Shown piece after piece: positions 52,203 to 61,194 of a stretch of 64,000 nucleotides of DNA. The notes under the pieces were generated by a model. That model saw only the letters and a list, made by a program, of their open reading frames with translations. It ran no database searches and was not told the origin of the DNA. The position numbers and the translations under genes are program-made. The first letter of the stretch is position 1, and each line of letters begins with the position of its first letter. The stretch covers positions 186,001 to 250,000 of the forward strand of contig NZ_AQQR01000006.1 of the NCBI RefSeq assembly GCF_002210095.1. The letters are read 5' to 3'. Origin of the DNA: Marinibacterium profundimaris (GTDB lineage Bacteria > Pseudomonadota > Alphaproteobacteria > Rhodobacterales > Rhodobacteraceae).

Positions 52203-54784
52203 GGCGCCGGCGGGCGGTTCGGACCGTTTCCGGGGGCGTCGGGGTCCGGGTCGGCGGTGTCTTTGGTCCGCGGGGCGTGTTCCTCGGCATCGGGGTTTTG
52301 ATCTTCGTTCGCTGAGTGGTCGGAGAGGCCTTCGGCCTCTGCGTCTTCGTTGCCTGGCGCTGGGTCAAGGGCGGTGTCGTGAGGCGGGTCCGGTTCCGTG
52401 ATGTTCCGGGTTTCGACGTTGTTCGGGCTCATTTCTGCGCTGTCGCTGGTCTCTTGAGCGTCAGGCTCGGTCGTGCTCAACTCATTGGTTGGCGGTGTTT
52501 TTTCAGGTCCGGCGCGGCCCCGGGGCTTTGCGCCGGGCTCAAGGTCTGTCCGCGTCGCCGCGCGGGATGTCTTTCGCGGTTTGTCCCGGGGGGCCCGTCG
52601 CCTGCCTTTGCAGGCAGTCTCCGTCGGGGCGGGCGCAGGGCGACGTGGGGCATCCCGGGGCGCATTTGATCGAGGGGCCGGATCCAGGTCCCGCGTGGGG
52701 ACGTCCCGGTCGTCCGTTCCTTCGGCCTGTGCGCTCCTGTCCTCCGGCTGCGCCTCTGCCCAGTCCAGATCGTCGCGCGCCGCCGACCACCTCTCCTGCG
52801 GCTCCGCAAAGCCGAGGCCCGCCCCGGCGACCGGCCCGGCAAACCGGTGCTCCGCCGTCCTGACCGGCCTTGCCTCGCCGGTCTTCGCCTGCGGATCGAC
52901 GCCATGCTCGGTCTTGTCCCAGAAATAGGGATCCGTCGCCAGTTCCCACAGCGCCTTGTAAGAGGCGACGGCTGCCAGCGGGTAGTAGAAGATCATGCTG
53001 GGCACCCAGGCCGTCAGGTGCCGGTGCGCGCGACCCTGCACGGCGACGAACCCGGTGCCCACGTTGATCGTCCCGGCATAGAGCAGCAGCGCCAGAACCG
53101 CCGCCGTGCTGTCGGCGGGTAGCACCGTTTCGACCGGGTGCGGCAGCCCGAAGGTCAGCACCCAGAAGGACCACAGCACCGGCGCCATCACGAATTGCGA
53201 CACCGTCCCAAGGAAGAACGCCTGCACGCTGAAGAACCGCGTCGGCCCCAGGTCGCGCCACAGCCGGCGCGGGTAGCGCATGTGGACCAGGTAGGTGACC
53301 ATGAACCCCTTCAGCCAGCGCGAGCGCTGCTTGATCCAGGGCCAGAGGCGGTAATTCGCCTCTTCCCGCGTGACGGTCGGCATGATCTCGGTCGTGTAGC
53401 CGAAGCGGACGAGGCGCACGCCCAGGTCGGCGTCCTCGGTCACGTTATGCGCGTCCCACGCGCCGACCCGTTCCAGCGCGGAGCGCCGCACGAACATCGT
53501 GGTCCCGCCCAGCGGCACCACCAGCCCCATCCGCGCGATGCCGGGCAGGGTGACGCGGAACCAGCTGGCGTATTCCACGGTGAAACACCGCGCCAGCCAG
53601 TTGCTGCGTGGGTTGTAGAAATCCAGCACCCCCTGCAGGCAGGCCACGTGCCGCGGCGCACGGGCAAAGCGGTAGGCGACCTGTTCCAGCTGGTCGGGGG
53701 AGGGCGCGTCCTCGGCATCCCAGACGCCGATGATGTCGCCGTCGCAGAAATCCAGCGCGAAGTTCATCGCCCGCGGCTTGGTCGTCAGCCCGCCGTAGGC
53801 CGGCACCGTGACGACCCGCATCCAGGGCGGCAGCTCGGCCCGGGCGAGGGTGGCGCGGGTGACGGTGTCATGTTCCTCGAGCACCAGCAGGACCTGCAGC
53901 AGCGCCTTGGGATAGCTCAGCTCCTTCAGGCGGGCGATCAGCGTTTCGGCGACCGCCTCCTCGCGGTAGAGCGGCACGAGGACCGAGAAGCGCGGCCGGT
54001 GCCGGTTGTCGCCCGGCATCGGGATCCGCGCCGGGCGGTCCAGCCCGCTACGGCCCAGGCGCCGCCGTTCGCGATGCGGGGTGGTGACATAGGCCATCAG
54101 GCCGATCGTCTTCAGCAGCGCGATCAGTGTCAGCGAGGCGATGGCGACCAGGCTGAGCGCGGCCGCCGCCTGGTGCGGCATGGCCAGGAAGACGCCGAGC
54201 GCGGCAAGCGTCAGCGCCAGGGGCACCCTCTGCCAGGTGCGCGCCGCGCGCCAGGAGCGGCAGCTGAAGTCGGGCGGCACCCGCGACAGGGAGCCGGCCG
54301 CCAGCCGGGGCCGCAGCAGCCGTGCGAGATGAACCATGACCTGCCCTGCATCGGCGATCATCGTGATGACAGGCATGCCGGGCCCCAGCGCGGTCTGCAC
54401 GTTGGCCGCATCTTCCGGATCGGCCGAGACCACGACCAGCGCGTTGTCCAGCCGGGCCCAGGGCAGGGTGCGGTGCTTCATCCAGAATTGCGGTGGGCGC
54501 AGGCCGATCAGGCCGGGATCGGGCGGGTGTTCGGCCAGGTCGACATGGGTGATGCCCAGCTGGTCCGACAGGGCGACCGCGATGTCCTTGTCGCGGGTCC
54601 AGCCCTCGGCCCGGAGGATATCGGCGAGCCGCGCGGGCACATCGCGCTGGATGTCCAGCGCACGCACCAGCTGGTCGTTGGTGAGAACCCCGGCCTCGAC
54701 CAGGTGGCGGCCCAGCGGTTTGCGCGCGGCGGCATGCGCGGCGCGCGGCGGGCTGTTGACCAGTTTCAGGTGGGACTTGCTCAT
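52199..54784 (-). CDS. XagB-like membrane glycosyltransferase (GT2) with MshEN-like N-terminus
   Basis: An 861-residue inner-membrane glycosyltransferase. Residues about 25-150 resemble the GspE/MshE N-terminal domain (LGRHLVEAGVLTNDQLVRAL, LADILRAEGW, LRPPQFWMKHRTLPWARLD, LVVVSADPED). Membrane helices follow near 190-240. Then comes the GT2 core: FSVLVPLYREEAVAETLIAR, the DAEDAP metal motif, TEDADLGVRLVRFGY, and the Q-x-x-R-W motif in KQRSRWLKGFMV. Further helices run to about 625. Beyond 640 a disordered, charged, Pro/Glu-rich tail of some 220 residues extends to the stop. It may synthesise or export an exopolysaccharide. There is no partner gene nearby. Confidence 0.82.
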   Translation of the reverse strand: MSKSHLKLVNSPPRAAHAAARKPLGRHLVEAGVLTNDQLVRALDIQRDVPARLADILRAEGWTRDKDIAVALSDQLGITHVDLAEHPPDPGLIGLRPPQFWMKHRTLPWARLDNALVVVSADPEDAANVQTALGPGMPVITMIADAGQVMVHLARLLRPRLAAGSLSRVPPDFSCRSWRAARTWQRVPLALTLAALGVFLAMPHQAAAALSLVAIASLTLIALLKTIGLMAYVTTPHRERRRLGRSGLDRPARIPMPGDNRHRPRFSVLVPLYREEAVAETLIARLKELSYPKALLQVLLVLEEHDTVTRATLARAELPPWMRVVTVPAYGGLTTKPRAMNFALDFCDGDIIGVWDAEDAPSPDQLEQVAYRFARAPRHVACLQGVLDFYNPRSNWLARCFTVEYASWFRVTLPGIARMGLVVPLGGTTMFVRRSALERVGAWDAHNVTEDADLGVRLVRFGYTTEIMPTVTREEANYRLWPWIKQRSRWLKGFMVTYLVHMRYPRRLWRDLGPTRFFSVQAFFLGTVSQFVMAPVLWSFWVLTFGLPHPVETVLPADSTAAVLALLLYAGTINVGTGFVAVQGRAHRHLTAWVPSMIFYYPLAAVASYKALWELATDPYFWDKTEHGVDPQAKTGEARPVRTAEHRFAGPVAGAGLGFAEPQERWSAARDDLDWAEAQPEDRSAQAEGTDDRDVPTRDLDPAPRSNAPRDAPRRPAPAPTETACKGRRRAPRDKPRKTSRAATRTDLEPGAKPRGRAGPEKTPPTNELSTTEPDAQETSDSAEMSPNNVETRNITEPDPPHDTALDPAPGNEDAEAEGLSDHSANEDQNPDAEEHAPRTKDTADPDPDAPGNGPNRPPAP

Positions 54785-54901
54785 TCGGACCCGGCGTGAC
54801 CTGCTTTCGCAGGAGCATGCCGGGCACCGATTAAGGAAGCGTAAACCCTGTTCGGGCCAGGGTCAGGTCAGGTACTTTGCAAGTCAGGTGCTGTGCCGGT
54901 C

Positions 54902-56071
54902 TCAGTCGACTTTTGCCCTGCGCGCGGCCATGGCGGCGGCGAAACGTTCGAAGAGGTAATAGCTGTCCTGCGGCCCCGGGCTGGCCTCGGGGTGGTATTG
55001 CACGGACCAGACCGGGCGGTCCGACATGCGGATCCCGCAGTTCGACCCGTCGAAGAGGGAGCGATGCGTTTCGGTCACGCCGGCAGGCAGGGTCTGGGCA
55101 TCGACGGCGAAGCCATGGTTCATCGAGGTGATCTCGACCTTGCCGGTCTCGAGGTCCTTCACCGGGTGGTTGGCGCCGTGGTGGCCGTGGTTCATCTTGA
55201 CCGTCTTCGCACCAAGCGCCAGCGCCAGCATCTGGTGACCTAGGCAGATGCCGAAGACCGGAAGATCGGTCCGGTCCAGCACGTCGCGGATCATCGGCAC
55301 GGCGTATTGCCCGGTCGCAGCGGGGTCGCCCGGACCATTTGACAGGAAGACCCCGTCGGGCTCATGGGCCAGCACCTCATCGGCGGTGGCGGTGGCGGGC
55401 AGCACGGTCACGTCGGCGCCGGCCGAGGCCAGGCAGCGCAGGATGTTGCGCTTGGCGCCGTAATCGATGGCGACGACCTTGTGGACGGGATCGGTCTGCT
55501 GCGGATAGCCGTCGGGCCAGGCCCACCGCATCTCGTTCCAGCGGTAGGATTGCGGGCAGGTGACCTCGCGCGCGAGGTCCATGCCTTCGAGACCGGCAAA
55601 GCCGCGGGCGGCGGCGACCAGCTGTTCGATATCGAACTGGCCGTCGGGATTGTGTTCCAGCGCCACGTGGGGCGCGCCCTGCTGGCGGATGGCCCGGGTC
55701 AGGCGGCGCGTGTCGACACCGCCGATGGCCATGCGTCCGCCACGGGTCAGCCACGCGTCCAGCTGCTCGCCGCTGCGCCAGTTCGACGGCTCGGTCGGAT
55801 CCCACTTCACCACCATGCCTGCGGCGACGGGGGTGTTGGCCTCGTCGTCTTCGACGTTAACCCCTACGTTACCAATATGGGGAAATGTGAAGGTGACGAC
55901 CTGCCCGGCATAGGAGGGATCGGTCATGATCTCCTGGTAGCCCGTCATCGCCGTGTTGAAGCACAGCTCGGCCACGGTGCGCCCGGTCGCGCCGAACCCC
56001 CGTCCGTAGAACAGGGTTCCGTCCGCAAGCGCGAGGCAGGCGGTCGGCCGGGAGGGGGCGAGGCGGGACAT
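54902..56071 (-). CDS. carA: Carbamoyl-phosphate synthase small subunit
   Basis: Glutaminase subunit that releases ammonia for carbamoyl phosphate, used in arginine and pyrimidine synthesis. The 389 residues carry the N-terminal ACLALADGTLFYGRGFGATG, GYQEIMTDPSYAGQVVTFT, and the class I amidotransferase domain with the nucleophilic Cys in VFGICLGHQMLALALGAKT, MNHGHHGANHPV and the His/Glu pair in SVQYHPEASPGPQDSYYLF. The large subunit carB is not within the window. The neighbour yqeY is divergent. Confidence 0.97.
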   Translation of the reverse strand: MSRLAPSRPTACLALADGTLFYGRGFGATGRTVAELCFNTAMTGYQEIMTDPSYAGQVVTFTFPHIGNVGVNVEDDEANTPVAAGMVVKWDPTEPSNWRSGEQLDAWLTRGGRMAIGGVDTRRLTRAIRQQGAPHVALEHNPDGQFDIEQLVAAARGFAGLEGMDLAREVTCPQSYRWNEMRWAWPDGYPQQTDPVHKVVAIDYGAKRNILRCLASAGADVTVLPATATADEVLAHEPDGVFLSNGPGDPAATGQYAVPMIRDVLDRTDLPVFGICLGHQMLALALGAKTVKMNHGHHGANHPVKDLETGKVEITSMNHGFAVDAQTLPAGVTETHRSLFDGSNCGIRMSDRPVWSVQYHPEASPGPQDSYYLFERFAAAMAARRAKVD

Positions 56072-56262
56072 GGGCGGGCTCCTGCGGGGTTCGGCGGATC
56101 AAATCGGCGCAGGTCTAAGGGAGCACCCCGAACGGGTCAAGGCCCGGGCGGCGCGACCGGGATGTGTCGCTAACGGAACGGAAAGGGACTTGAATGGTTG
56201 AGCAGCTACATCAATTTGTGTAGTTTCCATGTTTTGCAGATCCTTGGGATGGGATGAAACTT

Positions 56263-56727
56263 ATGGACATGCGTGCGCGGGTCAATACGGCCCTGAAGCA
56301 GGCGATGAAGGACAAGTCCGCAGACCGGCTTGCCACCCTTCGCCTGATATGTGCAGCGATCAAGGACAGGGAAATCGCGCAGCGCGGCGATGGCGAGGAC
56401 AACGCCGTCGGCGATGCCGAAGTGCTGGCGATTCTGGGCAAGATGGTGAAACAGCGCCAGGAAAGCGTGCGCGTCTACGAAGAGGGCGGCCGGCTGGACC
56501 TGGCCGAACGCGAGGCGGCCGAGATCGAGGTGATCGAGGAATTCCTGCCCAAGCCGCTTGCCGAGGAAGAGGTGGACGAAGCCATCTCGGAGGCCGTGGC
56601 CTGCACGGGAGCCTGCTCGATTCGCGACATGGGCAAGGTCATGGGCGAGCTGAAGTCGCGCCACACCGGGCGGATGGATTTCGGCAAGGTGGGCCCCAAG
56701 GTCAAGCAACGGCTCTGCGCAAGCTGA
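56263..56727 (+). CDS. GatB/YqeY-domain protein
   Basis: A 154-residue protein of the YqeY family, related to the C-terminal helical domain of GatB. It shows MRARVNTALKQAMKDKSADR, RLATLRLICAAIKDREIAQR, ILGKMVKQRQESVRVYEEGG, EEFLPKPLAEEEVDEAISE, SIRDMGKVMGELKSRHTGRM and FGKVGPKVKQRL. It is thought to interact with tRNA, but no reaction is established. The second ATG was chosen because the family begins with the MDxRxRV stretch; an ATG nine bases upstream is possible. It is divergent from carA. Confidence 0.9.
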   Translation: MDMRARVNTALKQAMKDKSADRLATLRLICAAIKDREIAQRGDGEDNAVGDAEVLAILGKMVKQRQESVRVYEEGGRLDLAEREAAEIEVIEEFLPKPLAEEEVDEAISEAVACTGACSIRDMGKVMGELKSRHTGRMDFGKVGPKVKQRLCAS

Positions 56728-56832
56728 CGCGCCGGGGCAGGGAACGGAAGCGGAGCGCTTTCGGTCCGGGGTCCGCCCGATGGCGGGCCTGTGCGATTCG
56801 GTCCGGCGGTGGTGCCGACCGGAGAGGGTGAA

Positions 56833-56897
56833 GGGGGCGCTGCCCCCGTCGCGGCAGGCCGCGACTCCCCCGGAGGTATTTTTCCAAAGGTGAAGAC
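56833..56897 (+). repeat. Dispersed intergenic repeat, full copy
   Basis: Arm GGGGGCGCTGCCCCCGTCGC, inner stem GTCGCGGCAGGCCGCGAC, then CCCCCGGAGGTATTTTTCCA plus AAGGTGAAGA. The stem-and-tail design is nearly identical to copies at 14172 and 18055, which is too long to be chance. Confidence 0.75.
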
Positions 56898-56958
56898 ATG
56901 GGATGGCGCCTGGTGGACGGGTCGCCGCAGGGTCCCGGCGCGTCGATGGCCCTGTGCG

Positions 56959-57444
56959 TCAGGGGTGGCGGAGGAGCGCGGCGAGCTCGCCGTAGAGCGC
57001 CTTGCGTTCGTCCTCGGAGAGGAAGGCGCCGATCTCGACCTCGCGGCCGGCTCCCCTGAGGGTCACGTAATTCGGCACCGGTCCCCCCTGGATGTGCAGT
57101 TCGGGCCGGGCCCAGTGGCGATTGCTTTCCCATTCCTGGACGTCCCCGCGCGGGTTGCGGCGTGTGAGCCGGGCGGTTTCGTCGGACAGGGTAAAGGTCT
57201 CAAGGATCCGGGCGCGGCGCTGGTTGGTCGAGATCGCGAACCAGACACCGGCGAGGGCCGTCATCAGGAAGGGCAGCAGAAGCCACAGCAGCACCGTGCC
57301 GATCAGGGCCATCAGCGGGATCAGGAGCAGGGCGAAGGTCACGCCGATGAAGATGACAAAGCCCCCCGGCGTCATCGACTGATGCGGCCAGAGATGCAGC
57401 TCGCGGCTTTCGGGCCGGTCGTTATCCGTCCAGCGGTAGGGCAT
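56959..57444 (-). CDS. DUF2244 membrane protein
   Basis: A 161-residue protein with two membrane helices (FVIFIGVTFALLLIPLMALIG and VLLWLLLPFLMTALAGVWFA) flanked by soluble parts; the second half carries ETFTLSDETARLTRRNPRGD, EWESNRHWARPELHIQG and FLSEDERKALYGELAALL. This is the DUF2244 plan (integral membrane protein found near cytochrome oxidase genes in alphaproteobacteria). The ATG opening MPYRWTDND was preferred; an upstream ATG adds ten residues. It lies after ctaD on the same strand but with a terminator between, so it is probably a separate transcript. Confidence 0.82.
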   Translation of the reverse strand: MPYRWTDNDRPESRELHLWPHQSMTPGGFVIFIGVTFALLLIPLMALIGTVLLWLLLPFLMTALAGVWFAISTNQRRARILETFTLSDETARLTRRNPRGDVQEWESNRHWARPELHIQGGPVPNYVTLRGAGREVEIGAFLSEDERKALYGELAALLRHP

Positions 57445-57503
57445 GAGGTCGATAATATCCCGGCCCGCGATCATGTCGAGACCGGCGCGAGGCCTGGCAA
57501 ACG

Positions 57504-57529
57504 AAAACCCCGGCCGAAGCCGGGGTTTT
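57504..57529. terminator. Terminator of ctaD, bidirectional
   Basis: AAAACCCCGGC / GCCGGGGTTTT: eleven paired bases, CGAA loop, A-run and T-run on both sides. It lies 28 bases beyond the ctaD stop. Confidence 0.9.
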
Positions 57530-57556
57530 GCATGTTTCGGGGCTGGTGAGACCGGA

Positions 57557-59227
57557 TCAGTGGGCGTGGCCCTTGTCCCAGTCCTCCTGCTTCGGCAGCT
57601 GCTCGAAGGTGTGCTCCGGCGGCGGCGAGGGCAGGGTGAACTCCAGCGTGTCGGCGTATTCGTTCCAGTAGTTCGGGCGGTTTTCCACGGCGCCCTTGCG
57701 GACGGTCCAGATCACGATGCCGAAGAACAGCAGGAACGACGAGAAGCTGATCAGCGCGCCGATCGACGAGAACATGTTCCAGAAGGCGAAGGCCTCGGGA
57801 TAGTCGATGTAGCGGCGCGGCATGCCCTGACGGCCCAGGAAGTGCTGGGGGAAGAAGGTCAGGTTGACGCCGATGAAGAACAGCCAGAAGTGCAGCTTGC
57901 CCAGGTTCTCGGGGTACATGCGGCCGGTGATCTTGGGCAGATAGTAGTAGCAGCCCGCGAAGATGGTGAAGGCCGCGCCCATCGACATCGTGTAGTGGAA
58001 ATGCGCCACCACGTAGTAGGTGTCGTGGTAGTACCGGTCCACGCCGGCCTGGCTCAGCACCACGCCGGTCACGCCGCCGATGGTGAACAGGAACAGGAAG
58101 CCGAAGGCGAACAGCATCGGCGTCTTGAACTCGATCGAGCCGCCCCACATCGTCGCGATCCACGAGAAGATCTTGATCCCCGTGGGCACCGCGATGACCA
58201 TGGTCGCCAGCATGAAGTAGGCCTGCTGGTTCAGCGTCAGGCCGACCGTATACATGTGGTGTGCCCAGACGACGAAGCCGATGGCGCCGATCGCGATCAG
58301 GGCCCAGACCATCGGCAGGTAGCCGAAGACCGGCTTCTTGGCGAAGGTCGCGATCACGTGGGAGATCAGGCCGAAGCCCGGCAGAACCACGATGTACACT
58401 TCCGGGTGCCCGAAGAACCACAGGATGTGCTGGTAAAGCACCGGGTCACCGCCGCCGGCCGGATCGAAGAAGGTGAAGCCGAAGTTACGGTCCATCAGCA
58501 GCATGGTGATCGCGCCGGCCAGGACAGGCAGGGACAGCAGGATCAGCCAGGACGTGACGAAGATCGACCAGGCGAACAGCGGCACCTTGAAGAGCGTCAT
58601 GCCCGGGGCGCGCATGTTCAGGAAGGTCGTGATCATGTTGATGGCGCCCAGGATCGACGAGGCACCCGACAGGTGCACCGCGAAAATGGCGAAATCCATC
58701 GACATGCCGGCCTCGTTCACCGACAGCGGCGGGTACAGCACCCAGCCCACGCCGGAGCCGGCCTGGTCGTTGCCGCCAGGCGCGAAGACCGAACAGACCG
58801 CCAGCGTGGTCCCGGCAACATAAAGCCAGTAGCTGAGGTTGTTCATCCGCGGGAAGGCCATGTCCGGCGCGCCGATCTGCAGCGGCATGAAGTAGTTGCC
58901 GAAGCCCCCGAACAGCGCCGGAATGACCACGAAGAACATCATCAGGATGCCGTGGCCGGTGATCAGAACGTTCCAGAGGTGACCGTTCGGCGTACATTCC
59001 GCCGAACCCGGGAACAGCCGCGCGCCTTCGAGGCACATGAACTGAACGCCGGGCTCCATCAGCTCCAGACGCATGTAGACGGTGAAACTCACCGAGATCA
59101 GCCCGACGATCGCCGAAGTGATCAGGTAGAGAATCCCGATGTCCTTGTGGTTGGTCGACATGAACCAGCGGGTGAAAAAGCCCCGCTCGTCTTCATGCTC
59201 GTGACCGTGAATGGCTGCATCTGCCAT
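57557..59227 (-). CDS. ctaD: Cytochrome c oxidase subunit I (aa3 type)
   Basis: Catalytic subunit of the proton-pumping terminal oxidase, holding heme a, heme a3 and CuB. The 556-residue, 12-helix protein carries the low-spin heme His in [15 protein letters not shown], the CuB His-Tyr in [16 protein letters not shown], the double histidine [10 protein letters not shown], and the heme a3/a histidines in [16 protein letters not shown]-channel residues include [11 protein letters not shown]-like [12 protein letters not shown]. The C-terminus holds [17 protein letters not shown] follows an AGGAGG-like purine run (GGAGGTC). It stands apart from the subunit II and III genes, as is common in Rhodobacterales. 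Confidence 0.97.
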   Translation of the reverse strand: MADAAIHGHEHEDERGFFTRWFMSTNHKDIGILYLITSAIVGLISVSFTVYMRLELMEPGVQFMCLEGARLFPGSAECTPNGHLWNVLITGHGILMMFFVVIPALFGGFGNYFMPLQIGAPDMAFPRMNNLSYWLYVAGTTLAVCSVFAPGGNDQAGSGVGWVLYPPLSVNEAGMSMDFAIFAVHLSGASSILGAINMITTFLNMRAPGMTLFKVPLFAWSIFVTSWLILLSLPVLAGAITMLLMDRNFGFTFFDPAGGGDPVLYQHILWFFGHPEVYIVVLPGFGLISHVIATFAKKPVFGYLPMVWALIAIGAIGFVVWAHHMYTVGLTLNQQAYFMLATMVIAVPTGIKIFSWIATMWGGSIEFKTPMLFAFGFLFLFTIGGVTGVVLSQAGVDRYYHDTYYVVAHFHYTMSMGAAFTIFAGCYYYLPKITGRMYPENLGKLHFWLFFIGVNLTFFPQHFLGRQGMPRRYIDYPEAFAFWNMFSSIGALISFSSFLLFFGIVIWTVRKGAVENRPNYWNEYADTLEFTLPSPPPEHTFEQLPKQEDWDKGHAH

Positions 59228-59291
59228 CTGGAGACCTCCTGTTGCGTCACGTCACGGGGCCACCCCCGAGGGTGCCGCGATATTCATTCAG

Positions 59292-59320
59292 GTTCTAGAA
59301 TGCCAGTGAGTGTGCTTCAA
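59292..59320 (-). promoter_or_regulatory. Probable ctaD promoter
   Basis: On the minus strand TTGAAG (59320-59315) and TAGAAC (59297-59292) are separated by exactly 17 bases. Transcription would start near 59285, giving a leader of about 58 bases. Confidence 0.5.
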
Positions 59321-59329
59321 TGCCGCAAC

Positions 59330-59343
59330 TTGACCCAGATCAA
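59330..59343. promoter_or_regulatory. FNR/FnrL box upstream of ctaD
   Basis: TTGACCCAGATCAA matches the FNR consensus TTGAT-N4-ATCAA at nine of ten specified bases. It is centred about 51 bases upstream of the predicted start, just outside the -35. In Rhodobacter, FnrL acts on cytochrome oxidase genes, so oxygen control of ctaD is likely. Confidence 0.75.
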
Positions 59344-59607
59344 GAAAAATTGCCGCGCCCCCCTTGGGGAAGCGGCACCTTTGTCGCCCTTGGGGCCTGT
59401 TCCCGGCCCTTGCGGGCGGTGGCTTGGCGGCTTTGGTGCCGCGCGATCCGACCGGCACCCGCGATCCGGTGGCGACTCGGGCCTGATTCAGTCATGGGGC
59501 GAGTCGCCGGGCGGCCCCCCGCAGGCAGGCGGCGCCGGGTTCCTTGACCTCGTGCCGCGCCCAACGCACAACCATGGCAACACCTCAACATGGGAGCGCC
59601 CCCGCCG
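59344..59607. other. Intergenic stretch ctaD/HIT gene, no further gene seen
   Basis: Together with the promoter region the ctaD-to-HIT gap is 380 bases. This part has GC-rich imperfect inverted repeats but no open frame of coding quality and no RNA motif I recognise. The promoter of the rightward HIT gene must lie here. Confidence 0.5.
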
Positions 59608-60048
59608 ATGGATTACAATCCCGAGCCCTATGACGACGACAATATCTTCGCGAAGATCCTGCGCGAGGAGATCCCCGCCTTCCGGGTCTACGAGGATGCC
59701 GATACCGTGTGTTTCATGGATATCATGCCGCGGGTCGACGGCCACATGCTGGTGATCCCGAAGACACCGTGCCGCAACGTGCTGGACGCCTCGCCCGAAC
59801 AGCTGGCGGCCTGCATGAAGACGGTGCAGAAGATCTCGCGCGCGCTGATGGGCGCGCCCTACGGGGCCGACGGGATCACGCTGCAGCAGTTCAACGAAGG
59901 GGACGGCGGGCAGGAGGTCTTTCACCTGCATTTCCACATCCTGCCGCGCCGCGCCGGCGACAGCCTGCGGCCGCCCCGGACGGCGGCCGACATGGACGAC
60001 GTCAAGGCCGAGGCCGAGCGGGTCCGCGCGGCGATCGAGGCGGCCTGA
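59608..60048 (+). CDS. HIT-family nucleotide hydrolase/transferase
   Basis: A 146-residue histidine-triad protein. NIFAKILREEIPAFRVYE opens the fold, DIMPRVDGHMLVIPKTPCRN and TLQQFNEGDGGQEVFHL follow. The catalytic H-x-H-x-H is in VFHLHFHILPRR. Family members hydrolyse nucleoside phosphoramidates or dinucleotides. The ATG opening MDYNPEPYDD was preferred; one 18 bases upstream adds GAPPP. A normal length for the bacterial Hint-like (HinT) branch is about 120-140, so it is slightly long at the C-terminus. Confidence 0.9.
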   Translation: MDYNPEPYDDDNIFAKILREEIPAFRVYEDADTVCFMDIMPRVDGHMLVIPKTPCRNVLDASPEQLAACMKTVQKISRALMGAPYGADGITLQQFNEGDGGQEVFHLHFHILPRRAGDSLRPPRTAADMDDVKAEAERVRAAIEAA

Positions 60049-60217
60049 GACCGGCAAGGCCCGCGCGGCGCCCATCGGCTCATGCCGGGCACCTGGCCCC
60101 GCCATGAGCCGGGCCGCGATGCAGTGCTTTGCCGTGTCCGGTTGCCGTGGATGCCCGGGCCTCTAGGGTTAGCGAGACCCGGACCTGGGCCGGGCGCAGA
60201 AAGGCGGGGCAGGCGAC

Positions 60218-61174
60218 ATGCCGCATGATCATCACGGGGCACACCATGGGCATTCCCATGGACACGGCCATCATCACCACGGGATCGACGCCGGCACCGG
60301 CGACCGGCGCCTGGCCTGGGCCGTGGTGGTCAATATCGGGCTGACGCTGGCCCAGGTGGTCGGCGGGATCCTCTCGGGCTCCCTGGCGCTGATCGCCGAC
60401 GCGCTGCACAATTTCTCGGACGCCGTCGCGCTGATCATCGCCGTGCTGGCCCGCCGCATTGCGCGCCGTCCGGCCGATGCCGAGATGAGCTTTGGCTATG
60501 GCCGGGCCGAGATGGTGGCCGCGCTGGTCAACTACACCACGCTGGTGCTGCTTGCGCTTTACCTCGCCTACGAGGGGATCATGCGGCTGATCACGCCAGA
60601 GCCGATCGCGGGCTGGACCGTGGTCTGGATCGCGGCGCTGGCACTGATCGTGGACGTGATAACGGCGCTGCTGACCTTTGCCATGTCGCGCCAGTCGCTG
60701 AACATCCGCGCGGCCTTCCTGCACAACGTGGCCGATGCGCTGGGGTCGGTCGCGGTGATCGTCGCGGGCGCGCTGGTTCTGCTGTACGAATGGTACTGGG
60801 TGGATGCGGTCGTCACGCTGATGATCTCCGCGTATATCCTGATGCATGTGCGGGCCGATGTCGGCGAAGTGATCCGCGTGCTGATGCTGGCCAGTCCTCG
60901 CGACCTGGACATGCACGAGGTCATCGCCACGGTGACCGACCTGCCCGGGGTCGAAAGCCTGCACCATGTCCATATCTGGCAGATGCAGGAGCGCGACGCG
61001 GCGCTGGACGCCCATGTGGTGGTCGAGCACGGGGCCTGGGACCGCGCGGACGAGATCAAGGCATCGATAAAGGTGCGTCTGAGTGAGGCCTACGGGATCA
61101 CCCATGCCACGCTGGAACTGGAATGTGCCCGCCATGCCTGCCTGGATGCGCAGAAGATCGGGCATTCGGTCTGA
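60218..61174 (+). CDS. Cation diffusion facilitator (zinc-type exporter)
   Basis: A 318-residue CDF transporter exporting divalent metals, probably zinc, in exchange for protons. A histidine-rich N-terminus (HDHHGAHHGHSHGHGHHHHG) is followed by six membrane helices. The metal site A residues are in ALIADALHNFSDAVALII (D-x-x-x-H-N-x-x-D) and FLHNVADALGSVAVIV (H-N-x-x-D). The cytoplasmic C-terminal domain has SLHHVHIWQMQERDAALDAHVVVE, with HHVH and DAHV typical of CDFs. The motif HN-x-x-D in both helices is typical of zinc-type members. ATG start follows a weak GGCAGG box. It is in its own transcript. Confidence 0.92.
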   Translation: MPHDHHGAHHGHSHGHGHHHHGIDAGTGDRRLAWAVVVNIGLTLAQVVGGILSGSLALIADALHNFSDAVALIIAVLARRIARRPADAEMSFGYGRAEMVAALVNYTTLVLLALYLAYEGIMRLITPEPIAGWTVVWIAALALIVDVITALLTFAMSRQSLNIRAAFLHNVADALGSVAVIVAGALVLLYEWYWVDAVVTLMISAYILMHVRADVGEVIRVLMLASPRDLDMHEVIATVTDLPGVESLHHVHIWQMQERDAALDAHVVVEHGAWDRADEIKASIKVRLSEAYGITHATLELECARHACLDAQKIGHSV

Positions 61175-61194
61175 CGCGGTGCCGGAAGAGGTCC

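Noticed and set aside
52489-52928. Rightward open frames opposite the C-terminal tail of the glycosyltransferase
   Set aside because: They are shadows of the low-complexity tail, rich in Arg, Gly and Pro, without start signals.
56206-56223. Inverted repeat CTACA-N8-TGTAG upstream of yqeY
   Set aside because: Five-base arms are too short to distinguish from chance, and no known regulator site matches.
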